The notes beneath the pieces were generated by a model. That model saw only the letters and a program-made list of their open reading frames with translations, made no database searches and was not told where the DNA came from. Positions 34,119-46,060 of a stretch of 64,000 nucleotides of DNA are shown here, in pieces. This DNA comes from Actinomucor elegans. Its lineage: Eukaryota; Mucoromycota; Mucoromycetes; Mucorales; Mucoraceae. Numbering within the stretch: the first letter of the stretch is position 1; every line of letters begins with the position of its first letter. Both the position numbers and the translations under genes were made by a program. Where the stretch lies: assembly GCA_026027325.1 (NCBI GenBank), contig JAMSLZ010000003.1, positions 2,418,001 to 2,482,000 on the forward strand, read 5' to 3'.

Positions 34119-37116
34119 GGTGATATATAAGGGCATTAACTGTGAATACTCAATCAGATGTTCCAAATAAATTTTAGTGACTTTTAAATTTGGAGCATTT
34201 GTGGATATCATCACTCTTGTACCTGAATTTCGAGTATCAAGCTTTAAAAATTAGTTATCTCCAAGTGAGGCATAGCAGTATCCAATTGTTCGTTGTAGAA
34301 ATAATACAGTGTCTTTATAATGTAAATGTCGCAGGGTCTGAAAAATCAATGCTACATATCCAGAAAAATTCTTATCATTTTAGGGTACATATTGATCGTA
34401 CTATTTTCTAATACTTTATAATGTCTAACATGAGTGCGCAATTTTTATATAAAGATAATCGAGAGAATATTGTTGATGAGAATGGTAGAGCTGAGCATAC
34501 GGACTAAATCACTGACTAGGAACAGCTTGCTATTAAAACTATTAATTTTCTTACTCATTATTTATAAAAGAAATCTGCTGAGAAATCTCGAACTAACATG
34601 ATAATACAAGTAGATAAGTTCAGAAATAAGGACTCTCAAATGAGAGAATCAATTGAAGAACGTACTTACATTTCTTATAACCCTCAAGAGAAGGTCAAAT
34701 TCTTTTAATTATTATAATTTCTATATTATAATAGACAAGAAATCTTGAGATAATTTATCATCATTATGCAAAGTATGATTAACTTGTCTGTTCATTATTC
34801 ATAAGCATTATTAATATAATTATTGAAATGTTAATAAATAGATAATATCAAGGTAATCATTTTAAATATTATTATTTTGCCTCTAGCTTAAGTGTCAACA
34901 TAAGATATGGAATAGATACTATATATGCGAGGATGTTTTTGATCCTGTAGTCAATAAAAAGGAGAGTGTATGGATTCAGATCAGGTTTTCCTAAACCTCT
35001 GACAAAGTTACGACTAGTTGAATTGAGCTAAATGTGTAGCCAATGAATGCTCTTTGTAGCTGTTGACCAATTGAACATTGACCTTTGTTTTTGTCTAAAA
35101 AAAACAATACATTTAGTATGTTGCAGTACTTTCTTCAATCTACAACTAGTGTTCGGAAGCTGATACCTACGAATTGCACTGGGGCGAAGTCAGCTTTAGT
35201 CATAACAGTCCTTTGACCACAAAGCATTAAGTCGATCAAGTACAAGATTATACCATCATTACTTTTAAGAGAATAAATATTGAATTTCAAGTATTTTTAA
35301 GGTTAATATTATTGTGCCTAACTCTCAAGTTTCTGTTAATATGGTTAATATGAATTTAGTCGCCAAAAGACTGGTACCTCTCGGAAAAGTTAGTTTATTG
35401 TGTAATATGCTTAGACAGAAAAGAAGAGAAAAAGATCTCATCTTTGTTTTATTAGTAACTAAACTCTGGTCAACATCAGTGGTGCTCCAAATCTAAAATC
35501 ATAATCGCAAAGACTGTAAAAAAAAACTCCTAAAATGATTACAATGATCACTGACAGGCGGTTCTCATTTGAGTCCATTTTGGGCAAACATTTAAGGTCA
35601 CAAGTACCAACAAACTATAAAAGCTGGTTCGACGAAAAAGTAACCAGAGTTCAAAAAAATACCGACGATACTATGTGCATTGTACTTTTTTTTTGTTTTT
35701 TCCTGTACATGAAATCCAACCACACCGCTTCTGAAATAGCAACTAAAACCCTGGCACTCTTTCTTTCTTAGAGAGTCATCATATACCTATCTTCTTTTAT
35801 ATCCTTCTGAGTTCAGCTCAACTGAACAGTTCTTGTCTGCCCCTAAAAGCAAAGTTAAACGCCATAGATTTCTGGAAAAAGAAGCTTTATTGTCCCAAAT
35901 TAATGATGCATGTAACAGCATAACATTGGGCGGTTATTACAGTTTCGTTTCGCATTTACGTTTTTTCTGGGATAAATGACCTGACAAATAAAGTATGTAA
36001 TGCTTACAGGCTCTATAACTAGTGTGAAATCTCCTTTATGCCAAGACATAGAGCCTATGTGTGATGTATTTGAGCCCTGTTCTTATCTTCTACTTCTTCT
36101 TCTTTTACTTTCTATTCTCCGTTGGCCAATCATGTATTTTGCATGGACACGACTAATATCCGATGGTCAGTTAGAAATAATTCAAGACTTTGTGGATACT
36201 TCCAATCGATAAATATTTTCAACTTGAAAAAAGGGTATTTCAGTAATACAGATGATACTTCTAAGGCCTTCTTTATAATTTAAATACGTTTTCCACATTA
36301 TATAAACATTTTAAAAATATGTCTTTTTACGCGCCTTTTCTTAATTTCAACTACTTGGCTTTTTGTAAGAAATCAATTTCTGATATAAAAAGTAACTTGA
36401 CGTTTTTACAATTAAATTATGTATAATTTTGGTTAAAACACATTATATAAGTTTATATGATTTCTATGTAAATGTGTCATTGAAGATATAAAAAAGAAAA
36501 CAGCTTGATTCGAAGAACCAAACTAAAAGATGTTTCTGCACTTTCTTCGGTTACTGGGTATTCCAATGGTTCAACCTCCACTTGAATACTCGTGTTTAAG
36601 TGGATACCGGGCTATTAACTTCATCAGTTATTATTGTTTATTGTTGTTCTTGAATGATATCTTCGTTTTAGATGTTTTTGTTCTGCAGGTTCAGTTTGTT
36701 ATACAGTACATTCAAATAAAAAGCTCAGAGTTTAACAAACAAATAAAGCAAGTTAACATGATTCTCAATATCCGAATAGCCTTTGTTATGTAGTTCTAGT
36801 CTGTTGAATGGTGTAAATGACTTTTGCACTATGACCTAGAAGCTTAATAAATTTCTTTAATAAAACAAGGATGACCCAGTTGAATTATCTGAGATGCTCC
36901 AGAAAACATGTGTCGTGTTACCCTGCTACCACACAAAAAGAACTTGCTATTGGACTGAGCAAAATCAAAGGAGAATAGTAACCATAAAAAGTACGAGAAG
37001 GAGCTAAAAACAAAGGTGATACTTTTCCATTTCAATTGGCGCATATTTAAAGCGGTAGTTAAGTCTTTTTTTAGCTTTTTTTCTCGGTCTTTTTCTCTTC
37101 AATCTTTTCCATAGAC
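34119..37116. other. 3-kb mostly non-coding region
   Basis: Apart from one weak two-exon candidate at 35535-35979, this stretch shows no coding signal. It is AT-rich, with many frames broken within 60 codons. The left end should hold the REV1 promoter and the right end the promoter of the STIMATE-like gene, which includes a CT-rich run just before its ATG (about 37066-37110). Confidence 0.5.
35535..35979 (+). CDS. Weak candidate: two-exon hypothetical protein
   Basis: Exons 35535-35704 and 35772-35979 join in phase 2 across a 67-bp GT..AG intron ending in a pyrimidine-rich TTTCTTTCTTAG, giving about 125 residues. The protein is mixed polar and basic at the N-terminus (RRFSFESILGKHLRSQVP) and charged later (KSKVKRHRFLEKEALLSQ), with a Phe/Leu-rich stretch coded by a T run. 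I do not recognise it. Part of the sequence may continue into a frame ending near 36212. It could be a decayed gene or chance. Confidence 0.25.
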
Positions 37117-38234
37117 ATGTTAGAACATAGAGCGCCCGCCGAAGACGATCCTCAGGCCGGATGCCAGTTAATGGATGGCTTTGGCATTTTCATACAACTT
37201 TGCTTAGCAACAACTGCATTTTCTACTCTAATCTATAAAAGACAAAGAGAGCAACCACAGCGTCCCATTCGAATTTGGTATTGTAGATTATTTATTTCGC
37301 TGTTAAACAACAAGCCTTGACAGCTATCATTGGACGAAAAGTCACTAAACCTCTTCTTTCAGGGCTTTAGATGTCAGTAAACAATTAGCTGGTGGTATTA
37401 TGATTCACTCTTTGAATGTTGTAGCAGCTGTTTTCTTCGGTGTCAAGCCCGAAGAAGGAGAGAAATCAAATCCTTGTGTTTGGTATAATGGCTTATATAG
37501 TAATATGAAAACCAATGACTTATAGACAATACTGTAGGTACTTTCTCAATATATTAGTAGATACGACATTGGGTATCGGAATTCTATGGTTGATATTAAC
37601 GGGGTTCAAACATCTTTTCCTCAAGCTACAATGGACAGGATTTCAAAGTGGAGTATATGGTGATCCCCCTCTTGTAAATCAGTTGCAATGGTGGGGGAAG
37701 CAGCTTTTGGTCTACATTGTCAGTTTGGGAATCATGAAAGTGATCGTGGTTGGCTTATTCCATCTGTGTCCTTGGATTTCGGATTTTGGCAACTGGGTTT
37801 TGGAATGGACAGTTGGTAACTATAAATTACAAGTAGTCTTTGTCATGTTAATGTAAGTATATATCTTGTTTGATAAAGCCAATCATATTAACAGGCTGTT
37901 CAGATTCCCTCTGGTCATGAATATCATGCAATTTTGGGTCATTGATACATTTATTAAACATAAGACGGATAAACCAAGTCAAAACATTAGGTTAACAAGA
38001 GATGAAGAAGACGCTGAAATCTTACTGAGGTCGCATGAAGACGATGAAGACGATATTAGACACGAAGAAGAAATGGAAGAACCAACAGATCCTCCTCCAA
38101 GATATAGTATAGATGATGATGCATCGTCATTTGAAAATATGAATCATCCTGGTACATTTCTTCAAGCTTCTTCTTCAAGCGAAATACCATCAGTGACAGG
38201 AAATGAATATGAACTAAAATCCAAGAAACATTGA
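37117..38234 (+). CDS. STIMATE/TMEM110-like multi-span membrane protein
   Basis: Four exons (37117-37277, 37363-37482, 37538-37852, 37895-38234) encode about 311 residues. Conserved pieces of the STIMATE family (fungal relatives include the yeast vacuolar protein YPL162c) are present: DVSKQLAGGIMIHSLNV, the NPCVWYFLNILVDTTLG segment formed across an exon junction, a GDPPLVNQLQWWGKQLLVY loop, and MLFRFPLVMNIMQFWVIDTF. About five membrane spans are visible. The C-terminal 90 residues are acidic, cytosolic-looking and tyrosine/proline-poor except for PTDPPPRYS. In animals STIMATE promotes STIM-Orai coupling at ER-plasma membrane contacts. In fungi the role is unknown, with vacuolar or ER membrane location likely. 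Confidence 0.88.
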
Positions 38235-39399
38235 GTAATACCCCCTTTCCACCTTTCATTTTCAGTAAACACACTCCAGGCATATCTCATTTTTGACATT
38301 TTGTACATTTTATAATAAACAATATATGCATACAGCCGGTTCTCAACTTGATGATACTCTCCATTTAGTGATAGCTCTGTTGCAAAAACTTCAAGATACC
38401 GTTTGTATACTAAGAATGCTTCTATTATGTAAGTTATTAAATCCGGATCTTTAAGCAGGTCCAGGAAAACCATACCAGTTCATTAATGGAGATCATAAAT
38501 TAAAAGAGTATTATTAAGCGTAACAAAAATATGGAGGTAAATCTAATGCTTTAACAGATGTAACACCTCATTCCGATTATAAAACATGAATCAGAAGAGG
38601 TTTTCAATAGGGTCGGTCAAGAGATTTACACCTCATAGGATTCAAATTATTTTGATTCATAGCAGAATATAATAACGTGCCACAAGTATTGATGATATTT
38701 ACTAGGATATCACTGATCTGAATAAGTCAATTTATGCAATCTTAATTGTAGTATGTTGCGGCACATAAGCAGCATTAGCACTGACAACAATAGCTACGGT
38801 TATTTCGAAATAAAAAGTACTAATGGACATTCTGGATTCCATATTTTCATTTACCAGAGCGCAGCATAGGTCAAATGAAAATATAAGCAGAAGGCAAAAC
38901 CTCATTCATCAATGAAAAATTTTCCTTCGAGAAAAAGGCTTGCAGCAGTAACTAGAAGGGGACTGTGGTAGAGCAAGTGTAATGAGCATAATTCCAGCTA
39001 GTTCAAATAAACTAAATCTGATGATTTATAGCTGATTACTTGTCTAATCTCGGTTGAATATCGAATCTGATAAGTCTTCCGCACTCAAAGTGACCTACAG
39101 CCTCAATAAAAGCTTTTGTTATACAATAGATGATACTAATTAAACTTGGCCTATTTTCATTCTGGATTTTTGAGCCGCCTCATGCTCAAAAATTCTAAAT
39201 CTGTCTGGAACTTGGTTGGTTGTTTGCGAAAGCTTGCCATAAATTACAACGAAACGTTTTATGGATTTCTTTTTATTATTAATAACCATCTAATATAATA
39301 GTTATTGTATCTATTTAAAAAAAGGGGGGCTGAGGCAAAGAAAGTGGGAATAGTGTCTATGAAAATGACAGAGAGTATATTCAAAGAGTATGTTAGATA
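38235..39399. other. Intergenic region with one copy of the dispersed repeat
   Basis: No coding frame is seen between these two convergent genes. Near 39040-39070 the sequence TCTAATCTCGGTTGAATATC matches the CAATCTCG block of the repeat family seen at 8.5, 10.1 and 63.8 kb. Confidence 0.5.
39035..39075 (+). repeat. Copy of dispersed repeat block
   Basis: TCTAATCTCGGTTGAATATC followed by GAATCTGATAAG resembles the CTCGGTCAATCTCG...AATATCGAATC block near 10130. It is degenerate and single. Confidence 0.45.
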
Positions 39400-40866
39400 T
39401 TAGATCATGGCTGAAAAGGCATAAACAAGTATAGCCACTATTGCATATCGAAGCTTCGGTAATGATACTACTGTCGACGGAGCGCCATTACTGGTATTCA
39501 GGAACGTGTCATCAGCCACAAGACCCCGAATCTCTTGTTCTTCAGTAGTGTCACTAATAATACTAGCAGCTACATGTGGACCAGGCTTGTATCCAGGTGT
39601 TCCAAATGAAAACTTGTCGTTAGTATATTCCAATTTAGCTGCACTAATTTTGTAAGGTTTTGGATCATTGAGACACCCATCCATACGAACAGCCGTATAT
39701 CCTTCCTCTTCTAACAACTTCATAACATACGGCACAGCATCCATGCTTACTGTTTCAGGAATATCATACTGAATGCTGATAAAGGACCCCTTTTTTTTAT
39801 CATTGACCTGTTGGTATTGTTCAAATGTGCGGCGATACTCTTGCTCAACCAACTCGGGTTTACTGTGAACATAATCTTTTCCATCCAAATTGTAGCCAAC
39901 AAGAATAAAGCCAAGTTCTCGCAAGATATGCTCAGTTCGACCGTCGTTTTGGGCGCTGAAGTGAAGACGCACGTACTTGGGTGCTAGATGAATGAGAGTT
40001 TCAATCTTGTGAGCGCTGTCGATAATATCTGCTTTGATATCTTGATCACTCATGGTGTGTGGATCCTCTGTAGGAAGACGATAGGTCATGCCAATTAAGT
40101 GCCCAGCATTATAAATGTTTTGAAGCACGATGCCATATTGTGGATCATTTAACCTAATCTTAGGGTCAGTTCGTTTGGCTACCACACAGAAAAACTGAGC
40201 TTACATCTGAGTATTTACAAAGAAGTTGACGCGAGTTTGTCCATTGTTTAATTGACGTGCAATACGCGCTGTAGTGTTACTAGGACCTTCACTCTACTCT
40301 ATGTATTAAACCGGTTGATCGTGCAGAACTAGTAGTTAATTACTTACATATGTAATAGCTATTTGACCTTCTGATCTACAAGATACAACTTGAGGCACAG
40401 GAGAGAACTCTTCTCCTTCCAATTGCTGCCTTTGCGAAAATACGGGCAGATCTAATAATACGATCCATGAGTATCATTAGCTATTAGGCCTTGATGTTTG
40501 TATTTACCAGTATCTTTATCATATGTAAGACCAGCAGCGGCAAATGCAGCAGCAATATCCAAGCTAGAAGAAACAACTTCATTTGAATTTTCAGAGTCTT
40601 GATTTAGGAGATTTTCTTCCTCTTCTTCCATAATATCTGCAGAATAATTCACGTCTTCTTTTTTAGATGGAATGTCGACAGTAGAATCTATACTAGCTAA
40701 ATTTTGCATAGGACTGTGTGCAAGAGCAGAAACAGTAGAGATAGAAGATGCAGCGCCTGCTTTATTGACTAACAAACAGGATAACACTATGGATAAATTT
40801 CTTTATTAGTTCTACCTAGCTAGTAGTCCAATTGTACTTACCTGTAGTAGCTATAAAGTATTTCAT
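39400..40866 (-). CDS. GPI-anchored polysaccharide-deacetylase-like protein, catalytic motifs lost
   Basis: Five exons (40842-40866, 40508-40786, 40348-40451, 40205-40293, 39400-40153) give about 416 residues. The signal peptide MKYFIATTVLSCLLVNKAGA is split by intron 1. An acidic spacer leads into a region colinear with fungal chitin/polysaccharide deacetylases: CRSEGQIAITY, then SEGP where the active enzymes have DDGP, a VNFFVNTQM strand, and NAGHLIGMTYRLP where they have a histidine metal pair (GHEIxxHTxxH type). The RPPYG-type motif is replaced by YVRLHF. The C-terminus is a hydrophobic tail after a small-residue Ser/Asn/Gly stretch, as in GPI-anchored wall proteins. The fold is probably kept but deacetylation is unlikely. 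Exon 5 is fixed by phase: a 26-bp intron alternative was rejected in favour of a 51-bp one ending ATTAG. Confidence 0.82.
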
Positions 40867-41025
40867 TTGATAAGAATACATATAAACAGGAGAGTAGTAT
40901 AATATGAAAAGATAGGTTTTTTAATGGAGTATATGAAGTATATTTTATACTACATACTGTCAAAAATGATCTACTAATAAACAATAATTTATTCTCAATC
41001 AGTCTAAAACATAAATAGTTTATTA

Positions 41026-44000
41026 TTATTGTTCGAGAAGGGTTTCCAAAAGCCGACTGGAATCTGAGCAGATCTGTTTGTATTTTTGCCATAAGGCCAT
41101 ATTGCCTACTTGCAAATCATTTTCATCCTCATCTTCATCATCGGTCATAACATGCATAGGTGATTCACTCCTACTTTGAAGACCCGATACGCCTCCGCCG
41201 CTCTGTCCTTCTAAATATGTTACGATAAGGGTATTCAGCAACTCCACTTGACCTTCCGTCAGTTTTGAGCCAACATCTTGTTCTTCTGCAAAGGATAACC
41301 ACGACTGACGCAATGATTGGTAGATACTATCTTGCGCAATATTATCAGGGCCAATGATAGTTTGAGCTTGATAAGCAATACGAATGGCATCCTCTAGTCC
41401 TCTTGATCTATAAGAGGGATTGGAGGCCTTGACATAAGCAGCGTCGTTCAATATCTAAACAAGCTACTGTTAGTATATGTCCTTGTAATTCAAAGCCATT
41501 ACCTTTAAACACTGCTTGCCATATTTTTCAACAATGTCATTAAATGACAGAGTATCTAAGCCAGAATAAGTATGTGAAATGTCCATATCCAGCATGACTT
41601 GAGTCTTCCAAGATGCCTCTACTCGTTTAGTATCCAATAGAGACTGTAAAGCATGGTGGTAGTCTTTTTTCACAAAACATCTCAAGGCACCAGTAATCAT
41701 TGTAGCTATGATTAAATATGTGCTATACTCCTGCCAAATGATTTTTAGGTCCTCATCCTGTTTGGATGCCTCTTCATCTACCACAATCTCATTACCAGCT
41801 GCTATATCGTCCTAACTCTAATGCTTAGTTTCATTGATATGCAGCTTGACTTGACTCACCTCATCGGAAGAATAGAGTAAATACAGATGTTCCAATATTA
41901 ACTGATTTTGAGTTCTTGCCAAAAAAGTTTCAAAGCTGACAAAAACCCTTTTAGGTCTGATTTTAATAGCTAGTTGACATTGGTTTACCTTTGCAAGAAT
42001 CGATAATCGTCGCTTGGATAACTGGCTACTTCTAGAATCCTCTTGTTGACACGCTCTTTCAGCTTGTTAAACTTTTCACCTGTAAAATACTGCTGCGTAT
42101 CGTGGCTAGCGATTTGCTGACCATTAACTGCCGTTCCTACCGAAGTATTATCATCAAATGTAGCCGAAGAAGACTCTAAATCAGCTGTATCATTTATCTT
42201 TTCGGTAAAGGGCATATCTTCATCATTGTCTTGTTCATCGTCAGCATCCTCAGTATCTTCAGCTGGAGTAGATACAAACGAAGTGTTGACTGTTTCTTGT
42301 GGATGATTATATGTATAGATCTCTTCTTCCAGTAACTCTTTATCGGCCGCCAGAAATGCCTAATAGCAGAGTTAACTATCCACATTCTATGCCAAAGATG
42401 ATATTTACCTTTAGTTCCTTGGGCATACATGCGTAAAGCTCAGTTGTGGAATGCTTAGCTATCGAATCATTAACATACATGAGCGAAAATGGAGGCACTG
42501 GATCGTTTAACATGGCAGCTTCTGAAGCTGGTGTGACAGAAGCATCACAAAACTTGAACCATCCACCTTCAGAAGGGATATCCGATAGCAAACTCTCTTC
42601 AGCAGGCTCAACCCAGATGTAAGCCCAATAATGACCTGTGCCGCTTTTACCGTCATGATGAAACGTAGCTCTTAATCCATAAGGGTTTTCCTTCATGTCT
42701 TCCGAATTGAACAAATTGCTCATCTTTTCCTTTTGTTCAGCAATACGCATTTCTAGCTCTTTCAATCTTGATTCGATGTTTTCCTTAACCGTATTGATAA
42801 TGTATTGAAGGGCTTCAAGACTATCGACATCCTCTGATGCTTCATCACTATCGTGCTGCTTACGCTCAAAGTAGGTTAGCGTTTGACTGAGTAACTCGCG
42901 TTTATCTGTATTAGTGCCTTTCAAAGTATCTATTTCAAGTCTGGCTTTGCTGATTTCCCTTCGGCATGATTCCATTTCCTTAAACTTTTGCAATGATTTT
43001 TCCTTCTTTTCTATCATGTATCGATCCATATAGACTGTTTTGTCAATCGTGTATTGAAAGTTGCATTTTCTGGGCGCAGTCCTATTCTCTAGGACAATCA
43101 ATAAGATGGGTGGTATTTGTTTAAAGGTAGTAAGCTTGAAAGAGGCTTCGTCTTTGTCTGAGGCGTCTTCTTCTTGATCCTGATAGCGTACATCCATTTC
43201 GTATGATTCAAATACAAGTGGGTCAAGGCAATCATGAAAAGAGTTCATGTATTTATCAATACTGATAGTAAGATAGTACACCTCTTCATTATCGTAATCA
43301 TCACCATATTCAATCCTTGCCTTTAATAAAAACATACTGTAAAGTTTGTAAGCCTTTGCTTAATCTTTCCAAGTTTAGTCGTACTTGCCTCCTAAATATT
43401 GGTATATAACAAGGTTCAATTGCTTTTTCAGATTGTTCATCTGCCTCTACCAAACTACCAATCATCATATCCAAAAAAGCTGTTTGATTTGGTTATTAAC
43501 ATGCGTCTTTTCTATCGCTATGCTTACCTTCAAATGTCTTGTCGCTAAACTCCCAGCCGTTGGACGCCACTTTACTATTCAATGCTCTAACATAATGCGA
43601 TACGCTACCATACAATCTGGATGTGTTCCCTAAGAAGGCAAACAGTTTCTGCATTTCTGCCAAGGCTTTCAAACATTGAGGCATCACTTGAAGCTCATTC
43701 TCCACATGATCCACATACTCGACTCTTTCATCTTGCACTGTCTCAATAATCATAGGCGGCAAATCCTGCTGCTGGTCATCTTGAATAGAAAGTTCTGTCG
43801 TATCATTGCTTACATCAATCAAATCGTTCACTATATCATTAGGTGGCTGCACTGTCACTTGGCGTTTAGATACCACTTGTCGCATAATATAACCAGGTAC
43901 AGGCTCCCCAAACCCTTTCCAATAATTTCGGGGTGACCCCCACGTATAAGGTGTTGGTTTAAATGATAATACTGCATATCGGAAAGCTGTAACATGAAAC

Positions 44001-44839
44001 AAGGCTTGTATCAGGACAGGTGAATATGCGAAATTGTAAGAGGGCGGTCTTACGCCAATTGGACTATATAGTAGTTGATGATTAAAAAATCCTCTAAATA
44101 TCTTCCTGTGCTTACATATTATCCAATACTAATCTTTCAGAAGGATTTTCGGGATCTTTCCACCAGGTCAAACAAGATTCGTTGTCCAACTGATTTGTGG
44201 TGACAGTGGAAGGTGTATCCACGACAACATCTGGTTTAAATGGTACGACGCTCCACTTGGAAGTGTCATAATTGGCTGTAACAGTAGACGACTTGACCAG
44301 TTTTGCAGGTTCATATTCTTCTTTTAATGAAGACTTATTATGCATGAATCAATGATACTACAATGTACTTACTATAGACTGGTGTAGTAGATGACTGTGG
44401 TATTGTGGTAGTGGATGACGATGAAGATATCTCGGTGAAAGGATTGTTATTATACATTGTCTGTTGGTTTCGTTCTTCTTCCATGCTCAACTGAATAGCA
44501 AGCTGTTCGTCACTCAAAGCAGGCTAATAAGGTACGTTAAATATCAGATATACATCATACAAGCGCTATACCTCTTCTGTTTCTTCGTCACTAAGATTCG
44601 CGCCCGAGAATATAAAGTCGGCTGCTCGAGCGACGTCGTTATTGTATCTCTTTAGAGAGGTTTTTATGAGCAAGTTTCGATCAAAGTTTCGTGTTATGGA
44701 AGTTTACTTACAGCCAGAGCTTTTTTAGCTTGACCTCTTGTCACTCCCTATGAAATAGTTGAATTACTAACACGTCCGAGACTGCCAATGTTCTCGAATA
44801 ACGAACCAAATCTTGTAATTGACTGATGGCTTCTTCCAT
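41026..44839 (-). CDS. USP25/28/UBP2-like ubiquitin-specific protease homologue lacking an obvious catalytic Cys
   Basis: Twelve exons, from the ATG: 44807-44839, 44712-44747, 44572-44649, 44373-44523, 44116-44320, 43528-44063, 43389-43479, 42409-43336, 41989-42359, 41860-41947, 41503-41811, 41026-41454; about 1084 residues. The N-terminus has a UBA-like helix set (VTRGQAKKALA, NNDVARAADFIFSG) and a ubiquitin-interacting motif (LSDEQLAIQLSMEEE). The USP fold starts at PIGVRPPSYNFAYSPVLIQA (about residues 169-188) and the His box is intact (SGTGHYWAYIWVE, then WFKFCDASV). A coiled-coil insertion lies between (KEKSLQKFKEMESCRREISK). Where USPs have the GNTCY nucleophile box, this protein reads SYNFAYS, with no Cys. 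The C-terminal 350 residues are helical. Intron 7 uses a GC donor; intron 1 has an unusual GTTCGT donor. Confidence 0.85.
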
Positions 44840-46060
44840 GTTGAAACAAAACAAAATATAAAAGCCAAGAAAATAATTCTCGGGGCGTGATACCCGCCAC
44901 GTCTAGCTTCATCGCTATTTGAAAAAAAAATACGATCTACGCGTCTAAACTGGTGGATTCAGGCTTGAAATCCCCCCCTATTTTTCCAGCAGTAACTTAC
45001 TTTATCATTAACCAGGCTTGATATTGATCATTTTACTTGCCAATCTTTTGCTACAAAACCACGCATGCATAGTAAACAAAGGAGCTCTGGTAAACCTTCA
45101 TACCATGAACAGATTATACACCAGCCCTTCAATGCCTTAATTGAACTAATTTTTACCGAATTCTTTTTTGGCTGTATCTGTCTGATTTACCCGATTGGGC
45201 GCAACTGTTAAATACTCGGGAAACTTTTTTTTTTAGCTAATAGTACTTTAATATCCTAAAAAAATAAGTTGAAAATGAATAGTATAAAAAATATAGTGCT
45301 TTTCTTTGCGGTATATTTCTGATTTTGGATTTACGTGTAGTATTCAAAAATAATAGCAAAAAGCTCTATGCTTGAAAAAAATGATTTAATATCATAGTTT
45401 AAATGTAAAGTTTTAACAGCCAAAAGATAGAATCAAAGCAATTAAAAACTGTTCTTGGGTATACATAACAAAATTTTATATCACTTCTTTTAAAAGTGGG
45501 ATTTTGTTGACCACCGGCGGCAGCTGACCTGTAAACTTGTGTATTTTTAATGGGTGGCGGGATTTACCATTTCAACGAGAGACATTATTTTCTGTAAATC
45601 AGAAAATTTATCTTCTGTTGCTTTAATGCCAATATATCGCAAGTAAAAAGTGATATATAGTCTAGAACGTGTTAACAAGGATTGTAATAAAATATGCTAC
45701 CTGTCAAACCATGTAAAAAACACATTGTGCTTCTTGCTTTTCAACGTTCAGAATTATATGCGATTTTCTTGTTATTTGTCTTCAAGCTCGAAAATAAGCA
45801 TTTTATATCAAAAAATAATTCGCTAAAAATAATTTGAATACTCTAATATACAACAGTTAGGCTTTAATAACTATGTTATAAAATTAGTGCTCAAGTGTCA
45901 AAAAAAAAAAAAAAAAATTCTAGAAATTGAAAATCTGGGTCAAGGTTGACCTTCAAAAATCTGAAATCGGGATTTCAACGAGTCACAACGATACAGCTAC
46001 TGAAAATCTCGAGGCTTTTACAGTTTTTTTTACATATACCAAACACAAAAAGCACATATA
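44840..46060. other. Intergenic region between divergent genes
   Basis: 1.2 kb separates the divergent USP-like (-) and GTR1 (+) genes and should carry both promoters. An A run of about 19 lies at 45900-45918. No gene or repeat is recognised. Confidence 0.5.

Noticed and set aside
40179..40204. 26-bp intron in the deacetylase-like gene
   Set aside because: Too short and out of phase. Extending to the ATTAG acceptor (51 bp) restores NTQMLNDPQYG.
44015..44063. Alternative 49-bp GTAAGA..ACAAG intron in the USP-like gene
   Set aside because: It would delete the conserved IQA part of the USP active-site helix; the retained reading is better supported by family resemblance, although transcript data could change this.
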